DNA of 64,000 bases from DATLWN01 sp963764315 (GCA_963764315.1 CAVXSB010000002.1:434001-498000), one strand, 5' to 3'; shown: positions 1-8,358, counted from the first letter of the stretch. Program-made: numbers and translations. The notes: generated by a model from the sequence alone, not told the origin.

Positions 1-781
1 AGCCGACGGTGTCGGACAGCATGACCCGTGAGCCGCCGGGCAAAGGCAGCAGGCGCATGGTCGGATCGAGGGTGGCGAACAACTGGTCGGCGGCATGCAC
101 GGTGGATTCGGTCAGGCGGTTGAACAACGTGGACTTGCCGGCATTGGTGTAGCCGACCAGCGCCACCGTCGGCAGTTCCTTGCGCTGGCGGCCGGCGCGC
201 TGGGTGGCGCGCATGCGCCGGACCTGCGCCAGCTCCTTCTCGATGGCTTTGATGCGGTTGCGGATCATGCGCCGGTCCAACTCGATCTGACGCTCGCCGG
301 GGCCGCCCAGGAAGCCGAAACCGCCGCGCTGGCGCTCCAGATGCGTCCACGAACGCACCAGGCGGCTGACCTGGTAGTTCAGGCTGGCCAGCTCCACCTG
401 CAGCACACCCTCGCGGGTGCGGGCGCGGGAGGCGAAGATTTCCAGGATCAGACCGGTGCGGTCGACGACCTTGGCGCTCCAAGCCTTCTCCAGGTTGCGC
501 TGCTGCACCGGGCTCAACTGGTGATCGACGAAGACCACGGGGCATTCTTGCGCGGCCACCATGGCTGCCACCTCCTCCACCTGGCCAGCGCCGAACAGGC
601 TGGCGGGCGAGGCCCGGCGCACGGTGAACTGCAGCGAACCGACGCAATCGCAGTCCCCGGCCTCCACCAGGCGCTCGAACTCCTCGCGCCTGGAGGCCGA
701 GGCATACTCGCCCCAGTGCTCGGCGGCCAGGCGCGGGTGCACGGCGATGGCCTTGTCGCGCGCCGTATGTGTCGACGTCAT
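1..781 (-). CDS. hflX: GTPase HflX, 5' part (C-terminus beyond window edge)
   Basis: Ribosome-associated GTPase of the Obg/HflX superfamily, which rescues or splits ribosomes under stress. The first 260 residues are visible. They comprise the N-terminal HflX domain (residues about 1-190, ending in a Gly-rich segment and an Arg/Lys-rich helix) and the start of the G domain. The P-loop GYTNAGKS lies at 210-217, and the switch segment LFATLDPTMR and the G3 motif DTVG lie close to the edge. I chose the ATG at 781 because it begins one base after the miaA stop, so mutL, miaA and hflX form one tight operon. No hfq lies between miaA and hflX. The reading frame is open across the whole visible part. 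Confidence 0.93.
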   Translation of the reverse strand, partial: MTSTHTARDKAIAVHPRLAAEHWGEYASASRREEFERLVEAGDCDCVGSLQFTVRRASPASLFGAGQVEEVAAMVAAQECPVVFVDHQLSPVQQRNLEKAWSAKVVDRTGLILEIFASRARTREGVLQVELASLNYQVSRLVRSWTHLERQRGGFGFLGGPGERQIELDRRMIRNRIKAIEKELAQVRRMRATQRAGRQRKELPTVALVGYTNAGKSTLFNRLTESTVHAADQLFATLDPTMRLLPLPGGSRVMLSDTVG

Positions 782-782
782 C

Positions 783-1706
783 TCATGCGCCATGCTGCAA
801 GGCCTCCGTGATGTGTGGGATCAGGGCTTCGGCATCGCCATGCATGCCGGCCACCTGGCCGCGGAACCAGGTTTCCTGGCGCTTGGCATAGCGACGCGTG
901 GCCGTAATGCCCTCGCGCATACCCTCTTCCAGCGTCATGGCGCCGCGCGCCACCGCCAGCAGCTGGCGGTAGCCGACGGCGCGCATGGCCGGATGCGTGT
1001 CGGGCAGGTTCTGGTCGGCCAGCCAACGCACCTCGGCGAGCCAGCCGGCATTGAGCATGGCGACAAAACGTTCGGCGAGCCTCCGGCGCAGGGCCTCGCG
1101 CGGCAGCTCCAGCACGAAAACCGGGCAGTCCACGGCCTCCCCCTCGCCCTGACCCTGCTCGGCATGCCAGACCGACAGCGGCCGGCCGGTGCTGCGGTAC
1201 ACGCCTAGGGCGCGCAGGATGCGCTGGGTGTCGGTCGCATGCAGGCGCGATGCCGTGGCGGCATCGACTGCGGCCAGCCGCGCATGCATCGCCGCAACGC
1301 CCTCGGCCGCAAGCTCCGCCGCAAGTTCCCGGCGTACGTCCGCATCCTCGGGCGGGATGTCGGCGAGCCCCGAAAGCAGGGACTTCAGGTACAGTCCGGT
1401 GCCGCCGCAGATCAGCGGTATGCGGCCGGCCGCGTTCTCACTGCGGATGGCCGCGCGTGCATCCTCCGCCCAGCGGGCGGCGGAATACACCTCGGGAAGC
1501 TCGGCGCAATCGATCAGATGGTGCTTTACCCGCGCCCGTTCCCCATCGCTCGGCTTGGCTGTGCCGATGTCCAGACCCCGGTAGACCTGCATCGAATCGC
1601 AGGAGACGATGGCCGTACCGCGCGCGCCAGCACTCTCCTCACACAGCGCCAGCGCCAGCGCCGACTTGCCCACACCGGTTGCCCCCATCAGGGCGATGGC
1701 CCGCAC
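783..1706 (-). CDS. miaA: tRNA dimethylallyltransferase MiaA
   Basis: Transfers a dimethylallyl group to A37 of tRNAs that read UNN codons, the first step towards ms2i6A. The protein has 307 aa, normal for the family. The P-loop GATGVGKS is at residues 8-15, the substrate motif DSMQVYRG at 37-44, and GGTGLYL and a C-terminal RQETWFRGQ segment are also present. An open frame extends upstream to 1775 inside mutL, but the GTG at 1706 is the better start. It lies one base past the mutL stop, has an AAGGA ribosome site about 8 bases upstream, and gives a protein that begins just before the P-loop. It sits between mutL and hflX in one operon. Confidence 0.96.
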   Translation of the reverse strand: MRAIALMGATGVGKSALALALCEESAGARGTAIVSCDSMQVYRGLDIGTAKPSDGERARVKHHLIDCAELPEVYSAARWAEDARAAIRSENAAGRIPLICGGTGLYLKSLLSGLADIPPEDADVRRELAAELAAEGVAAMHARLAAVDAATASRLHATDTQRILRALGVYRSTGRPLSVWHAEQGQGEGEAVDCPVFVLELPREALRRRLAERFVAMLNAGWLAEVRWLADQNLPDTHPAMRAVGYRQLLAVARGAMTLEEGMREGITATRRYAKRQETWFRGQVAGMHGDAEALIPHITEALQHGA

Positions 1707-1707
1707 C

Positions 1708-3465
1708 CTATTCCTTGCGTCCGAACAGGCGTTCCAGATCCGAAAGCGACAGGCGCACATAGGTCGGCCGCCCATGGTTGCATTGGGCGATGTTCGGCGT
1801 CTGCTCCATGGTGCGCAGCAGGGCGGCCTGCTCCTCGGGTTTCAGCAGGCGCCCGGATTTCACCGAGCCCTTGCAGGCGCGGTTGCCCAGCCAGCGATCC
1901 AGCACCCTGCCCCGCTCCCCTGTCCTGGCCCCGGCCAGCATGCAAGCGTCGACAAGCTCGGCGACGAGTTCGGCCGGGGATTCGCCGCCAAGCATGGCCG
2001 GGACGCCGGCAATCTCCACCGCCTCACCATCGATCTTCAGTTCGACGCCGTAGGAGGTGAGCTCCCCGGTATGGTCGTGCAGCCAGGCAAGCTGCCGCGC
2101 ATCCGCATGCCAGGGGGCCGGCGTCAGCAGCTTCTGCACCTTGATACAACCCGCTGCGAGCTCAGCCTTCAGCCGCTCGTAGGTGATGCGTTCGTGCGCC
2201 GCGTGCTGGTCGACGAGCACGATGCCCTCCGGGGTCTGGGCCAGGATGTAACCACGGTGAATCTGGGCCAGCGGCTGGCCGAGATCGAGCGTGCCGTCCT
2301 CCCCAAAGGATGGGGAGGGTTCGGCGGCCCGCGGCATGGCAGCCATGCCGGGCCGCGGATAGGAAGGTGCCGCCGGCCGAAATGGCAGCGGGGTGTTGCC
2401 CCCGCCGGCCTGCGGCAGGCTGCGCGCGAAGGATTGCATGGCCTGGGCGGCGGGTACCGAGGACACATGGCCGCCCATCCGGGCAATAGCGGCGCGGGCG
2501 CAGGCAGCGACGGCGGCGCGCACGACCTGCGGCTGACGGAAGCGCACCTCGCGCTTGGCCGGATGCACATTGACGTCGACGTCCGCCGCATCGATTTCGA
2601 TGCGCACCAGCGCCACCGGGAAGCGGTCGTGGAACATCACGTCCTGATAGCCAGCGCGCAGGGCAGCCAGCAAAGCCTTGTCGCGCACCACCCTGCCGTT
2701 GACCAGGAACAGCATGCGGCCAGTGTCCCGGTGATGGTAAGTCGGCAGCCCGAAATGGCCGGAGATCTGGATGTTCTCGTGAGTGATAGCCTGCACCAGG
2801 CTGTTGGCGGCGAAATCCTCGCCCATCAGCGCGCCAACGCGCGCATCCGAGGATCCGGCCGGCAGGGAAAGGCGACGACGCCCATCCGAGGACAGTTCGA
2901 AGGAAACCCGCGGGTGGGCCAGGGCGATGGCCTTGAAGGCATCGACGAGTGCCGCCTCCTCGGTGCGATCCGTGCGCATGAAATGCAGCCGAGCCGGCGT
3001 GTTCAGGAACAGGTCCAGCACCTCGATGCGCGTGCCGCGCCGGGACGGTGCGGGCCGGGTTTCCACCGCAGAACCGCCGTCGACGCGCAGCTCCGTGCCC
3101 TCGCGTTCCCCGGCCAGGGCCGTCGTCATGCGAAAGCGGGACACCGAGGCGATCGACGGCAGCGCCTCGCCTCGAAAACCGTGGCTGGCGATGCGGCTCA
3201 GATCGTCGAGGCTGGTAATCTTGCTAGTGGCATGGCGCTGCATGGCGAGATTCGCATCGACGGCACCCATGCCGAAGCCGTCGTCCTCGACGGCAATGCG
3301 CTTCTTGCCGGCCTGCTCGATCTCCACGGCAATACGCGTGGCACCGGCATCGAGGCTGTTCTCGACCAGCTCCTTGACGACGGAGGCCGGACGCTCGACG
3401 ACCTCGCCGGCGGCGATCTGGTTGGCGACCTGGGATGAGAGCAGGTGGATCACGGCATCAGCCAT
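1708..3465 (-). CDS. mutL: DNA mismatch repair protein MutL
   Basis: Mismatch-repair matchmaker, 585 aa. The N-terminal GHKL ATPase shows ENSLDAGAT (35-43), DDGFGM (61-66) and GFRGEAL (96-102). After a Pro/Ala-rich linker at about residues 340-395, the C-terminal domain carries DQHAAHERITYE at 419-430. This fits the metal-binding pattern DQHA(X)2E(X)4E of MutL proteins with latent endonuclease activity, and the downstream ACKGSVKSG and QCNHGRPT motifs agree with it. E. coli MutL, which works with MutH, lacks this site. The start MADAVIHLL is the usual one. It is the first gene of the mutL-miaA-hflX operon. Confidence 0.97.
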   Translation of the reverse strand: MADAVIHLLSSQVANQIAAGEVVERPASVVKELVENSLDAGATRIAVEIEQAGKKRIAVEDDGFGMGAVDANLAMQRHATSKITSLDDLSRIASHGFRGEALPSIASVSRFRMTTALAGEREGTELRVDGGSAVETRPAPSRRGTRIEVLDLFLNTPARLHFMRTDRTEEAALVDAFKAIALAHPRVSFELSSDGRRRLSLPAGSSDARVGALMGEDFAANSLVQAITHENIQISGHFGLPTYHHRDTGRMLFLVNGRVVRDKALLAALRAGYQDVMFHDRFPVALVRIEIDAADVDVNVHPAKREVRFRQPQVVRAAVAACARAAIARMGGHVSSVPAAQAMQSFARSLPQAGGGNTPLPFRPAAPSYPRPGMAAMPRAAEPSPSFGEDGTLDLGQPLAQIHRGYILAQTPEGIVLVDQHAAHERITYERLKAELAAGCIKVQKLLTPAPWHADARQLAWLHDHTGELTSYGVELKIDGEAVEIAGVPAMLGGESPAELVAELVDACMLAGARTGERGRVLDRWLGNRACKGSVKSGRLLKPEEQAALLRTMEQTPNIAQCNHGRPTYVRLSLSDLERLFGRKE

Positions 3466-3507
3466 GCGCGAATCCCACCATATTTCGTCCGGCCCTGAAA
3501 GCGATGA

Positions 3508-4731
3508 TCAAACGATGCGGCGCGGCACCGGCAGCGCCAGGCCGGTACTGTTGCGCATCAAGAGATGCTTCACCGGCCCGCTGTTGCCGACTAGGCGCAT
3601 GCCCAGGCCCCGCAACTGGGGCAGCAGCGGCAGGGGCCGCGTGAACAGCTGGTGCAAGACCTCCATCGCGCCCATCACCGACAGCGTGTCCGGCAGGCGC
3701 GCCTTCAGGTAGCGCTCGAGCACCGGCATACCGCCCCAATCCTCGGCAAAGCGCTTCGCATCGACGATCTCCTGCGCCAGCGTCATGGCATCCCTGAGGC
3801 CCAGATTGACGCCGAGCCCGGCCAGTGGGTGGATGGTGTGCGCCGCATCCCCGATCAGCACCAGGCGCGGGCGCACCAGGTGCGAGGCCAGCTGCATACG
3901 CAGCGGGAAGGCGGCGCGCTCTCCGATCTCCGTGATGCGGCCCAACTGCGGCCCGAAGCTCAGGTACAGCTCCTCGGCGAAGGCGGCGTCCGGCAGCGCC
4001 ATCAGCCGCTCGGCCTCGGCATCCGTTGCACTCCAGACGATGGAGCACAGGCCGCCGACCATAGGCAACAGCGCCAGGGGGCCGGTGGACAGGAAGCGCT
4101 GGAAGGCGATGCCACGATGCGGCAATTCGGGGCGTATGTTGGCGACGATGCCCTGCTGGCCATAGGCCCGGGCCTGCACGCCGATGCCGTGCTGCTCGCG
4201 CACCCAGGAGTGTGGGCCGTCGGCGCCCACCACCAGCGGCGCCTCGATCACCTGTCCATCGGCCAACTGCACCTTCGCATGCTCGGTTCCCCAGCGCACG
4301 GAGGCGACCTCCACCGGACAACGGATCTCCACGTTCTCGGATGCCGCCAGCACCTGCTGCATCGCCGCCGTGAGCCGCGCGTTTTCGACGAGATGGCCGA
4401 GGCTGTCCTCGCCGATCTCGGCAGCCTCGAAGCGGATGGCGCCCGCATGCTGGTCGTCCCATACCTTCATACCACGGATAGCCTCGGCGCCGCCGAGCTC
4501 CGACCATATGCCCAGGCCCTCAAGCACCTCGACATTGCCGGCGACGATGGCGCTGACCCGGCAGTCGTGCCCGAGAGAGAGCCGGGGTTCGGCCTGCTGG
4601 CGCTCCAGCACCAAAACGCGCAGCCCCCGTCCGTTCAGGGCGCATGCCAGGCCGAGGCCCACCATGCCGCCGCCGATGATGACGATATCGGCCTGTTCGA
4701 CCCTGGAATCCTGCCGCGATCTAGCCGACAT
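3508..4731 (-). CDS. ubiI: UbiI/VisC-type FAD-dependent ubiquinone hydroxylase
   Basis: FAD monooxygenase of the UbiH/F/I family that hydroxylates the aromatic ring of ubiquinone precursors. The length is 407 aa. The dinucleotide-binding motif GGGMVG is at 20-25, the second FAD segment VVGADGPHSWVR at 167-178, and the signature GDAAHTIHPLAGLGVNLGLRDA at about 294-315. The segments MKVWD and LGHLVENARL resemble UbiI/UbiF more than UbiH. The ATG at 4731 overlaps the stop of the upstream hydroxylase gene, so the two are translationally coupled. Whether it acts at C5 (UbiI) or C6 (UbiF) cannot be told from sequence alone. It lies downstream of the ubiH-like gene, as in the E. coli ubiH-ubiI order. 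Confidence 0.85.
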   Translation of the reverse strand: MSARSRQDSRVEQADIVIIGGGMVGLGLACALNGRGLRVLVLERQQAEPRLSLGHDCRVSAIVAGNVEVLEGLGIWSELGGAEAIRGMKVWDDQHAGAIRFEAAEIGEDSLGHLVENARLTAAMQQVLAASENVEIRCPVEVASVRWGTEHAKVQLADGQVIEAPLVVGADGPHSWVREQHGIGVQARAYGQQGIVANIRPELPHRGIAFQRFLSTGPLALLPMVGGLCSIVWSATDAEAERLMALPDAAFAEELYLSFGPQLGRITEIGERAAFPLRMQLASHLVRPRLVLIGDAAHTIHPLAGLGVNLGLRDAMTLAQEIVDAKRFAEDWGGMPVLERYLKARLPDTLSVMGAMEVLHQLFTRPLPLLPQLRGLGMRLVGNSGPVKHLLMRNSTGLALPVPRRIV

Positions 4732-5935
4732 GCGCGTGCTCCTGGATGGGCGCCTGACCGATGCCGGAGGCACGGCGCAGCAGCATATCGCGCAGCGGCG
4801 AGGCCGCCTGCAGGCCGCTCAGTCCCCAGCCCCTGGCCCAGCGCATCGGCGGCAAATCGCTGCCGAACATCGCCGCCAGCGATTCGGTAAAGCCGGTGAC
4901 CTTCGCCATATCCGCCCAGCGGCGCTGGGCATAGGCCTCGAGATGGATGCTTGCCCCCGGATCGCCGCCAGAGCCTAGGATGCCGGCGAGATCGGCGGCA
5001 TCCCTGAGCCCCAGATTCATGCCCTGGCCGGCCACCGGATGCAGCGTGTGCGCGGCATTGCCGGCGACGATGACGCGGCCGGCGGCCATGCGCCTGGCCA
5101 GTGTCAGCTCCAGCGGGAACGCCACCCGACGCCCGGTCTCGGCCAGGGACCCGAGACGGGCCATGACCTCGGGTCCGGCCTCGCGCTCCAGGCGGCCGAT
5201 AAAGGTGGAAGCCGGCGCCTGCAGCATCAATGCCGCCTCGCGCGGCGCCAATGTCCAGACGATGGAAAGCCGTCCGTCATGAAGCGGCAGGAAGGCCAGG
5301 GGCCCAGCCGGACGGAAGCATTCATAGGCGATATCCCGATGCCCGTTCGCACAGGACAGCGAGGCGACCAGGGCGTAGCGGTTGTGATCCCAGCCGAAGG
5401 TCGAGATGCCGGCCATGCGGCGCACGGGACTGGCGGTACCGTCCGCGGCGATCAACAGCCTGGCACAAAGCCGACGCTCGCCGCCCTCCCCCTTGATGGC
5501 GATACGCACCGCATCGGGCTTGGACTCGACGGCGCACACCTCGGCCGGGCTCATCAGATCCGCCGCCTTGGCCAGGTCCTGGTACATCGGTGCCAGCACA
5601 TCGGCCATCTCCAGCACATAGCCCAGGGCGGGGACGCCCGGCGCATCGGCGGCATCGAGATCGACGCGGCCGCGGTTGCCCGGCTCGCTGACATGCACAT
5701 GGCCGATGCGTCCGAAACCTGCAGCAGCGATGGGTTCCCAGAGCCCGAGCCTTTCCAGGTGACGGCGCGAGCCATGCGACAAGGCGATCACGCGTTCGGG
5801 GTTTCCGGGCACGAAGTGTGCCGCGCGCGGCTCGATCATGGCCAGGCGGTAGCCGAGGCCGGCCAGCTCCAGGGCCAGAGCCGCGCCAATAGCACCGCCG
5901 CCGGCGATGATGATGTCGTAATCCTGTTGCTGCAT
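4721..5935 (-). CDS. ubiH: UbiH-type FAD-dependent 2-octaprenyl-6-methoxyphenol hydroxylase
   Basis: Second FAD hydroxylase of ubiquinone synthesis, 404 aa. FAD motif GGGAIG is at residues 12-17, the RVIALSHGSRRHLERLGLW segment at 48-66, HVHVSEPGNRG at 79-89, which resembles the HVSDRGHAG region of E. coli UbiH, and the signature GNAAHTLHPVAGQGMNLGLRDA at 292-313. It is the first gene of a two-gene operon with the UbiI-like gene, whose start overlaps this stop by 11 bases. An ATG at 5935 gives the N-terminus expected for the family, with the FAD motif about 10 residues in. Confidence 0.88.
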   Translation of the reverse strand: MQQQDYDIIIAGGGAIGAALALELAGLGYRLAMIEPRAAHFVPGNPERVIALSHGSRRHLERLGLWEPIAAAGFGRIGHVHVSEPGNRGRVDLDAADAPGVPALGYVLEMADVLAPMYQDLAKAADLMSPAEVCAVESKPDAVRIAIKGEGGERRLCARLLIAADGTASPVRRMAGISTFGWDHNRYALVASLSCANGHRDIAYECFRPAGPLAFLPLHDGRLSIVWTLAPREAALMLQAPASTFIGRLEREAGPEVMARLGSLAETGRRVAFPLELTLARRMAAGRVIVAGNAAHTLHPVAGQGMNLGLRDAADLAGILGSGGDPGASIHLEAYAQRRWADMAKVTGFTESLAAMFGSDLPPMRWARGWGLSGLQAASPLRDMLLRRASGIGQAPIQEHAHVG

Positions 5936-6000
5936 CCCGGCTTTCGTCCCCCGCTTGCTCTGTGCTTCAGTATCCGAAGCGCCCGGGCGATTGCAAGGCC

Positions 6001-6729
6001 CTAGCTCGGCCGGACGACGGACACCGCAGCGCCTACACCGACGCCGAGCAGGGCGGCGGCGCTGGCCCGGTTGGAAGCGATCTCCACCAGGCCGTGCGCG
6101 TTGGCATACCAGATCAGGCCCCCGGGATGAGCGTCGCTGAAGGTGCGCGCCCGCATGGGCCGGTGCCCGGCGATAGAGATGCCGGCGCCCTTCGGCATAG
6201 CTGCGGCGCGGATGCCGGTGAACAGATTGCCGTAATCGTCGACATAGACGACCTTTGCCAGATCACCCGGCCAATCAAGTCCTACCAAGGACGTACGAGG
6301 TTCGACATCCGGCATCACCCCACTTGCCAGCATGGCGGCCACTGGGGCGAACAGGTCGCGCCCATGGAAGCTCGCCGTCAGCTGTTCGGGCCGCCAGCGA
6401 ATCTCCCAGCACTTCGCCTCGGAGGCCTGGCGGGCGGCAATGGCGAGCAGGCCATTGTCCGGCCCCACATACCAGTTGCCCCCCGCCCTCACGATCAACG
6501 GCCGGCGATCGGAACCGACACCGGGATCGACGACGCACAGGAATACCGTGCCGGTGGGAAACGGCGCGGTCAGCGCCGCCAACAGATAGGCCGAGGCCCT
6601 GGCGTCGAAGGCGGGAGCGTCACACATCAGGCGTACGGCCCGGGCCTCGGGGGCGAGCCGCGCCAGCACGGCCTCCATCTGCCCCATATACGGCCCCAGA
6701 TGGCCGAAATCCGTGAACATGACGATCAT
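6001..6729 (-). CDS. SAM hydroxide adenosyltransferase (DUF62 family)
   Basis: Member of the DUF62 family (fluorinase/chlorinase relatives). The common housekeeping forms split S-adenosylmethionine with water or hydroxide into adenosine and methionine. Family marks are MFTDFG near the start, VVDPGVGSDRR, YVGPDNG, HGRDLFAPVAA and VDDYGNLFTGI. The protein is about 242 aa from the ATG at 6729, which has a weak AAGATAAG site. An upstream in-frame ATG at 6747 is possible but has no ribosome site. It is divergent from the tRNA-Leu gene. The halogenase-specific insertion loop is not evident, so hydroxide is the likely nucleophile (inference). Confidence 0.85.
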   Translation of the reverse strand: MIVMFTDFGHLGPYMGQMEAVLARLAPEARAVRLMCDAPAFDARASAYLLAALTAPFPTGTVFLCVVDPGVGSDRRPLIVRAGGNWYVGPDNGLLAIAARQASEAKCWEIRWRPEQLTASFHGRDLFAPVAAMLASGVMPDVEPRTSLVGLDWPGDLAKVVYVDDYGNLFTGIRAAAMPKGAGISIAGHRPMRARTFSDAHPGGLIWYANAHGLVEIASNRASAAALLGVGVGAAVSVVRPS

Positions 6730-6738
6730 GATCTTATC

Positions 6739-6767
6739 TTGACACATCGTGGCCGCCGCACAATGCT
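6739..6767 (+). promoter_or_regulatory. Candidate sigma70 promoter of tRNA-Leu
   Basis: A consensus TTGACA (6739-6744) is followed after 17 bases by AATGCT (6762-6767), a weak -10. A GC-rich stretch follows, typical of the discriminator of stable-RNA promoters, and the tRNA begins about 22 bases further on. It overlaps the start region of the divergent DUF62 gene. Confidence 0.4.
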
Positions 6768-6789
6768 TCCGGCGCACTTTTAAACCGAT

Positions 6790-6876
6790 GCCGAAGTGGC
6801 GGAATTGGTAGACGCGACGGACTCAAAATCCGTTTCCCGCAAGGGAGTGCCGGTTCGACTCCGGCCTTCGGTACCA
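6790..6876 (+). tRNA. tRNA-Leu (anticodon CAA)
   Basis: 87-nt tRNA with encoded CCA. The acceptor arm GCCGAAG pairs with CTTCGGT, with one G-U pair. The D-arm contains GGTAGACGC, and the anticodon loop CTCAAAA reads UUG. The long variable arm is that of a class II leucine tRNA, and the T-loop is GGTTCGACTCC. No clear terminator was seen downstream. Confidence 0.97.
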
Positions 6877-6906
6877 GCTTTATCCTAAATCATGAAACGA
6901 TGGGGC

Positions 6907-7221
6907 TTACGCGCCTGAACGGAACAGCTGCGCCCCGCATGCATTGCAGACGTGGATGCGCTGGCTCGAGGTGATGCCGTTCAGCCCACGGTGATAGATG
7001 TCGGTTCCATGGCATGCGTTGCAGGCGGGATCGTCCTTCGTGCCGCATTCCGGATGCTGCGCCAGATACGCGTCGAGAGTCGGATGCATGCGCCATTCGG
7101 CAAGCTTTTTTCGATGCGAGCGGCCGGCCGCCACAAAGGCGAGGACCAGGATCATGGGGACGCTGAGCAGCACCAGGGCGCCCACGACCAGGGTCAGGGA
7201 AGCGGACAATTCATTCGACAT
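6907..7221 (-). CDS. Small membrane-anchored zinc-ribbon-like protein
   Basis: Not a recognised family. It has 104 aa: one transmembrane helix at about 9-32, a basic stretch SHRKK, then a soluble tail with Cys59, CNAC at 67-70 and CNAC at 92-95. The spaced CxxC pairs look like a zinc ribbon facing the cytoplasm. The first pair is followed by His (CNACH), formally a heme c motif, but the matching second knuckle argues for zinc. The ATG at 7221 has a strong AAGGGGG site about 8 bases upstream. A longer frame reaching 7293 lacks such support. It is convergent with tRNA-Leu. Confidence 0.75.
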   Translation of the reverse strand: MSNELSASLTLVVGALVLLSVPMILVLAFVAAGRSHRKKLAEWRMHPTLDAYLAQHPECGTKDDPACNACHGTDIYHRGLNGITSSQRIHVCNACGAQLFRSGA

Positions 7222-7421
7222 GTGTACCCCCTTTCCAACAGCGTAACATCCATGCCGCGCTTGTGAACCCGGTCGCGGATGCCCGATGGACACATATGCT
7301 CGCCCACCGGCCGGGATTCGCGCCGGTGTTCGCGGCCGGACCTATCCCGCATAAGCCGCGATGATTTTACGCCTATTCGTTTTTTTTCACCTGAATTCAT
7401 CGTTTTTTCAGAAATCGCGTC

Positions 7422-7427
7422 TATAAT
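7422..7427 (+). promoter_or_regulatory. TATAAT -10-like box in the 355-base intergenic region
   Basis: The intergenic stretch between the zinc-ribbon gene and the coiled-coil gene (7222-7576) turns AT-rich from about 7360. It holds a perfect TATAAT, but no good -35 element lies 16-18 bases upstream. It may be an upstream promoter or a chance match. No gene is evident in 7222-7576. Confidence 0.3.
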
Positions 7428-7522
7428 ACGCCGAAATAAGGCTACACTCAGCCCATGCCTGGCCAGATAGTCGCAAGATCGGATTCACCCGATTCGCCAT
7501 ATGGACATGCACATGTACGTGT

Positions 7523-7550
7523 TTGACAAGTTTGACCGGGGCTATACATT
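7523..7550 (+). promoter_or_regulatory. Candidate sigma70 promoter of the Lys-rich coiled-coil gene
   Basis: TTGACA (7523-7528), a 16-base spacer, and TACATT (7545-7550). The start codon of the small gene lies 27 bases beyond the -10, leaving room for a short leader with the AAAGGAG ribosome site. Confidence 0.6.
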
Positions 7551-7576
7551 CACCCGCCTTATTAAAGGAGTATTCA

Positions 7577-7828
7577 ATGGTAGGAAAAGCAACAACTCAG
7601 CGTAAGAAGCCGGTTCGCCGCCCTCTGAAGGTGCGCCTGGACGAGGCGAAGAAGAACCTCGACCGCGTTCAGAATTCCCTGAATGTCGCCAAGGAGAAGT
7701 ACGAGAAGCTGCATTCCAAGTACCTGAAGAGCGAGCAGATGGACAAGGTCAACGCCATCAAGGATAAGTTCAAGAAGGGCGAGGCCCTCAACGCCGAAGA
7801 GACGGATATCCTGCGCAAGGTGATGTAA
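7577..7828 (+). CDS. Small Lys-rich coiled-coil protein, function unknown
   Basis: 83 aa, not recognised. The N-terminus is strongly basic (RKKPVRRPLKVR, residues 9-20), and a long charged helix with heptad-like spacing follows (about 21-66). A short acidic tail (EALNAEETDI) precedes the end. The shape recalls small nucleic-acid-binding or histone-like proteins, but nothing proves this. The ATG at 7577 has AAAGGAG seven bases upstream. A frame extending to 7523 would run through the promoter and is unlikely. The gene is monocistronic, with its own promoter and a perfect hairpin terminator, which suggests strong independent expression. Confidence 0.8.
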   Translation: MVGKATTQRKKPVRRPLKVRLDEAKKNLDRVQNSLNVAKEKYEKLHSKYLKSEQMDKVNAIKDKFKKGEALNAEETDILRKVM

Positions 7829-7850
7829 ATCGCCGGCACCGGCCATTTGT

Positions 7851-7874
7851 ATAAGGGGGCTTCGGCCCCCTTAT
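7851..7874 (+). terminator. Hairpin terminator after the Lys-rich gene
   Basis: Perfect 10-bp stem ATAAGGGGGC/GCCCCCTTAT closed by a TTCG tetraloop, starting 22 bases after the stop at 7828. The T-tract beyond it is poor (TGTGTTG), so efficiency is uncertain. Confidence 0.65.
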
Positions 7875-7980
7875 GTGTTGATGGGCAGGCCGCCCCCCCT
7901 TCCCGGCAGGCGCATCAGCCTTGCGGGAAATATGTCATAAGCGCAGCCTGTGAGTCGGGAGTCATACAGGGGGGGGAGCC

Positions 7981-8358
7981 ATGCCAACCTACCAGGGAAG
8001 TTGCCACTGCAGAGCCGTGCGCTTCGAGATCGACACCGATCTGGACAAAGCCATCCAATGTAACTGCTCGATCTGCAGCAAGAAGGGGGCGCTACACCAC
8101 AGCGTGCCGCCCGAGCGATTCCGCTTGCTGGCCGGGCGTGAGGCATTGACCCTGCACCAGTTCGGCACCCACACCGCCAAGCACTGGTTCTGCCGCCACT
8201 GCGGCATCCATCCCTTCAGCAATCCGCGCCTCGACCCGGAGGCCACCAGCGTCAACATCCGCTGCCTGGACGATTACGCGGCGCTGCTGCCGCAGATCGC
8301 CATCGTCCACTTCGACGGCCTGCACTGGGAACAGGCCACCGAGGGTTTGATTCCCTGA
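7981..8358 (+). CDS. GFA family (glutathione-dependent formaldehyde-activating enzyme-like) protein
   Basis: 125-aa Mss4-fold zinc protein. The typical Cys pattern is visible: CHC near residue 8, CNCSIC near 27 and FCRHCG near 63. Family members bind zinc and are loosely annotated as formaldehyde-activating, with the true substrate usually unknown. The ATG at 7981 follows a G-rich ribosome site (GGGGGGGAG). The final 42 bases of coding sequence (from 8310) recur exactly at 12947-12988, and 25 of them recur inverted at 13810-13834. Confidence 0.85.
   Translation: MPTYQGSCHCRAVRFEIDTDLDKAIQCNCSICSKKGALHHSVPPERFRLLAGREALTLHQFGTHTAKHWFCRHCGIHPFSNPRLDPEATSVNIRCLDDYAALLPQIAIVHFDGLHWEQATEGLIP

Noticed and set aside
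1609..3438. 609-codon open frame on the plus strand
   Set aside because: Antisense shadow of mutL.
6907..7221. CNACH read as a heme c site
   Set aside because: The protein has no cleavable export signal. The second CNAC pair and a separate Cys fit a zinc ribbon better.
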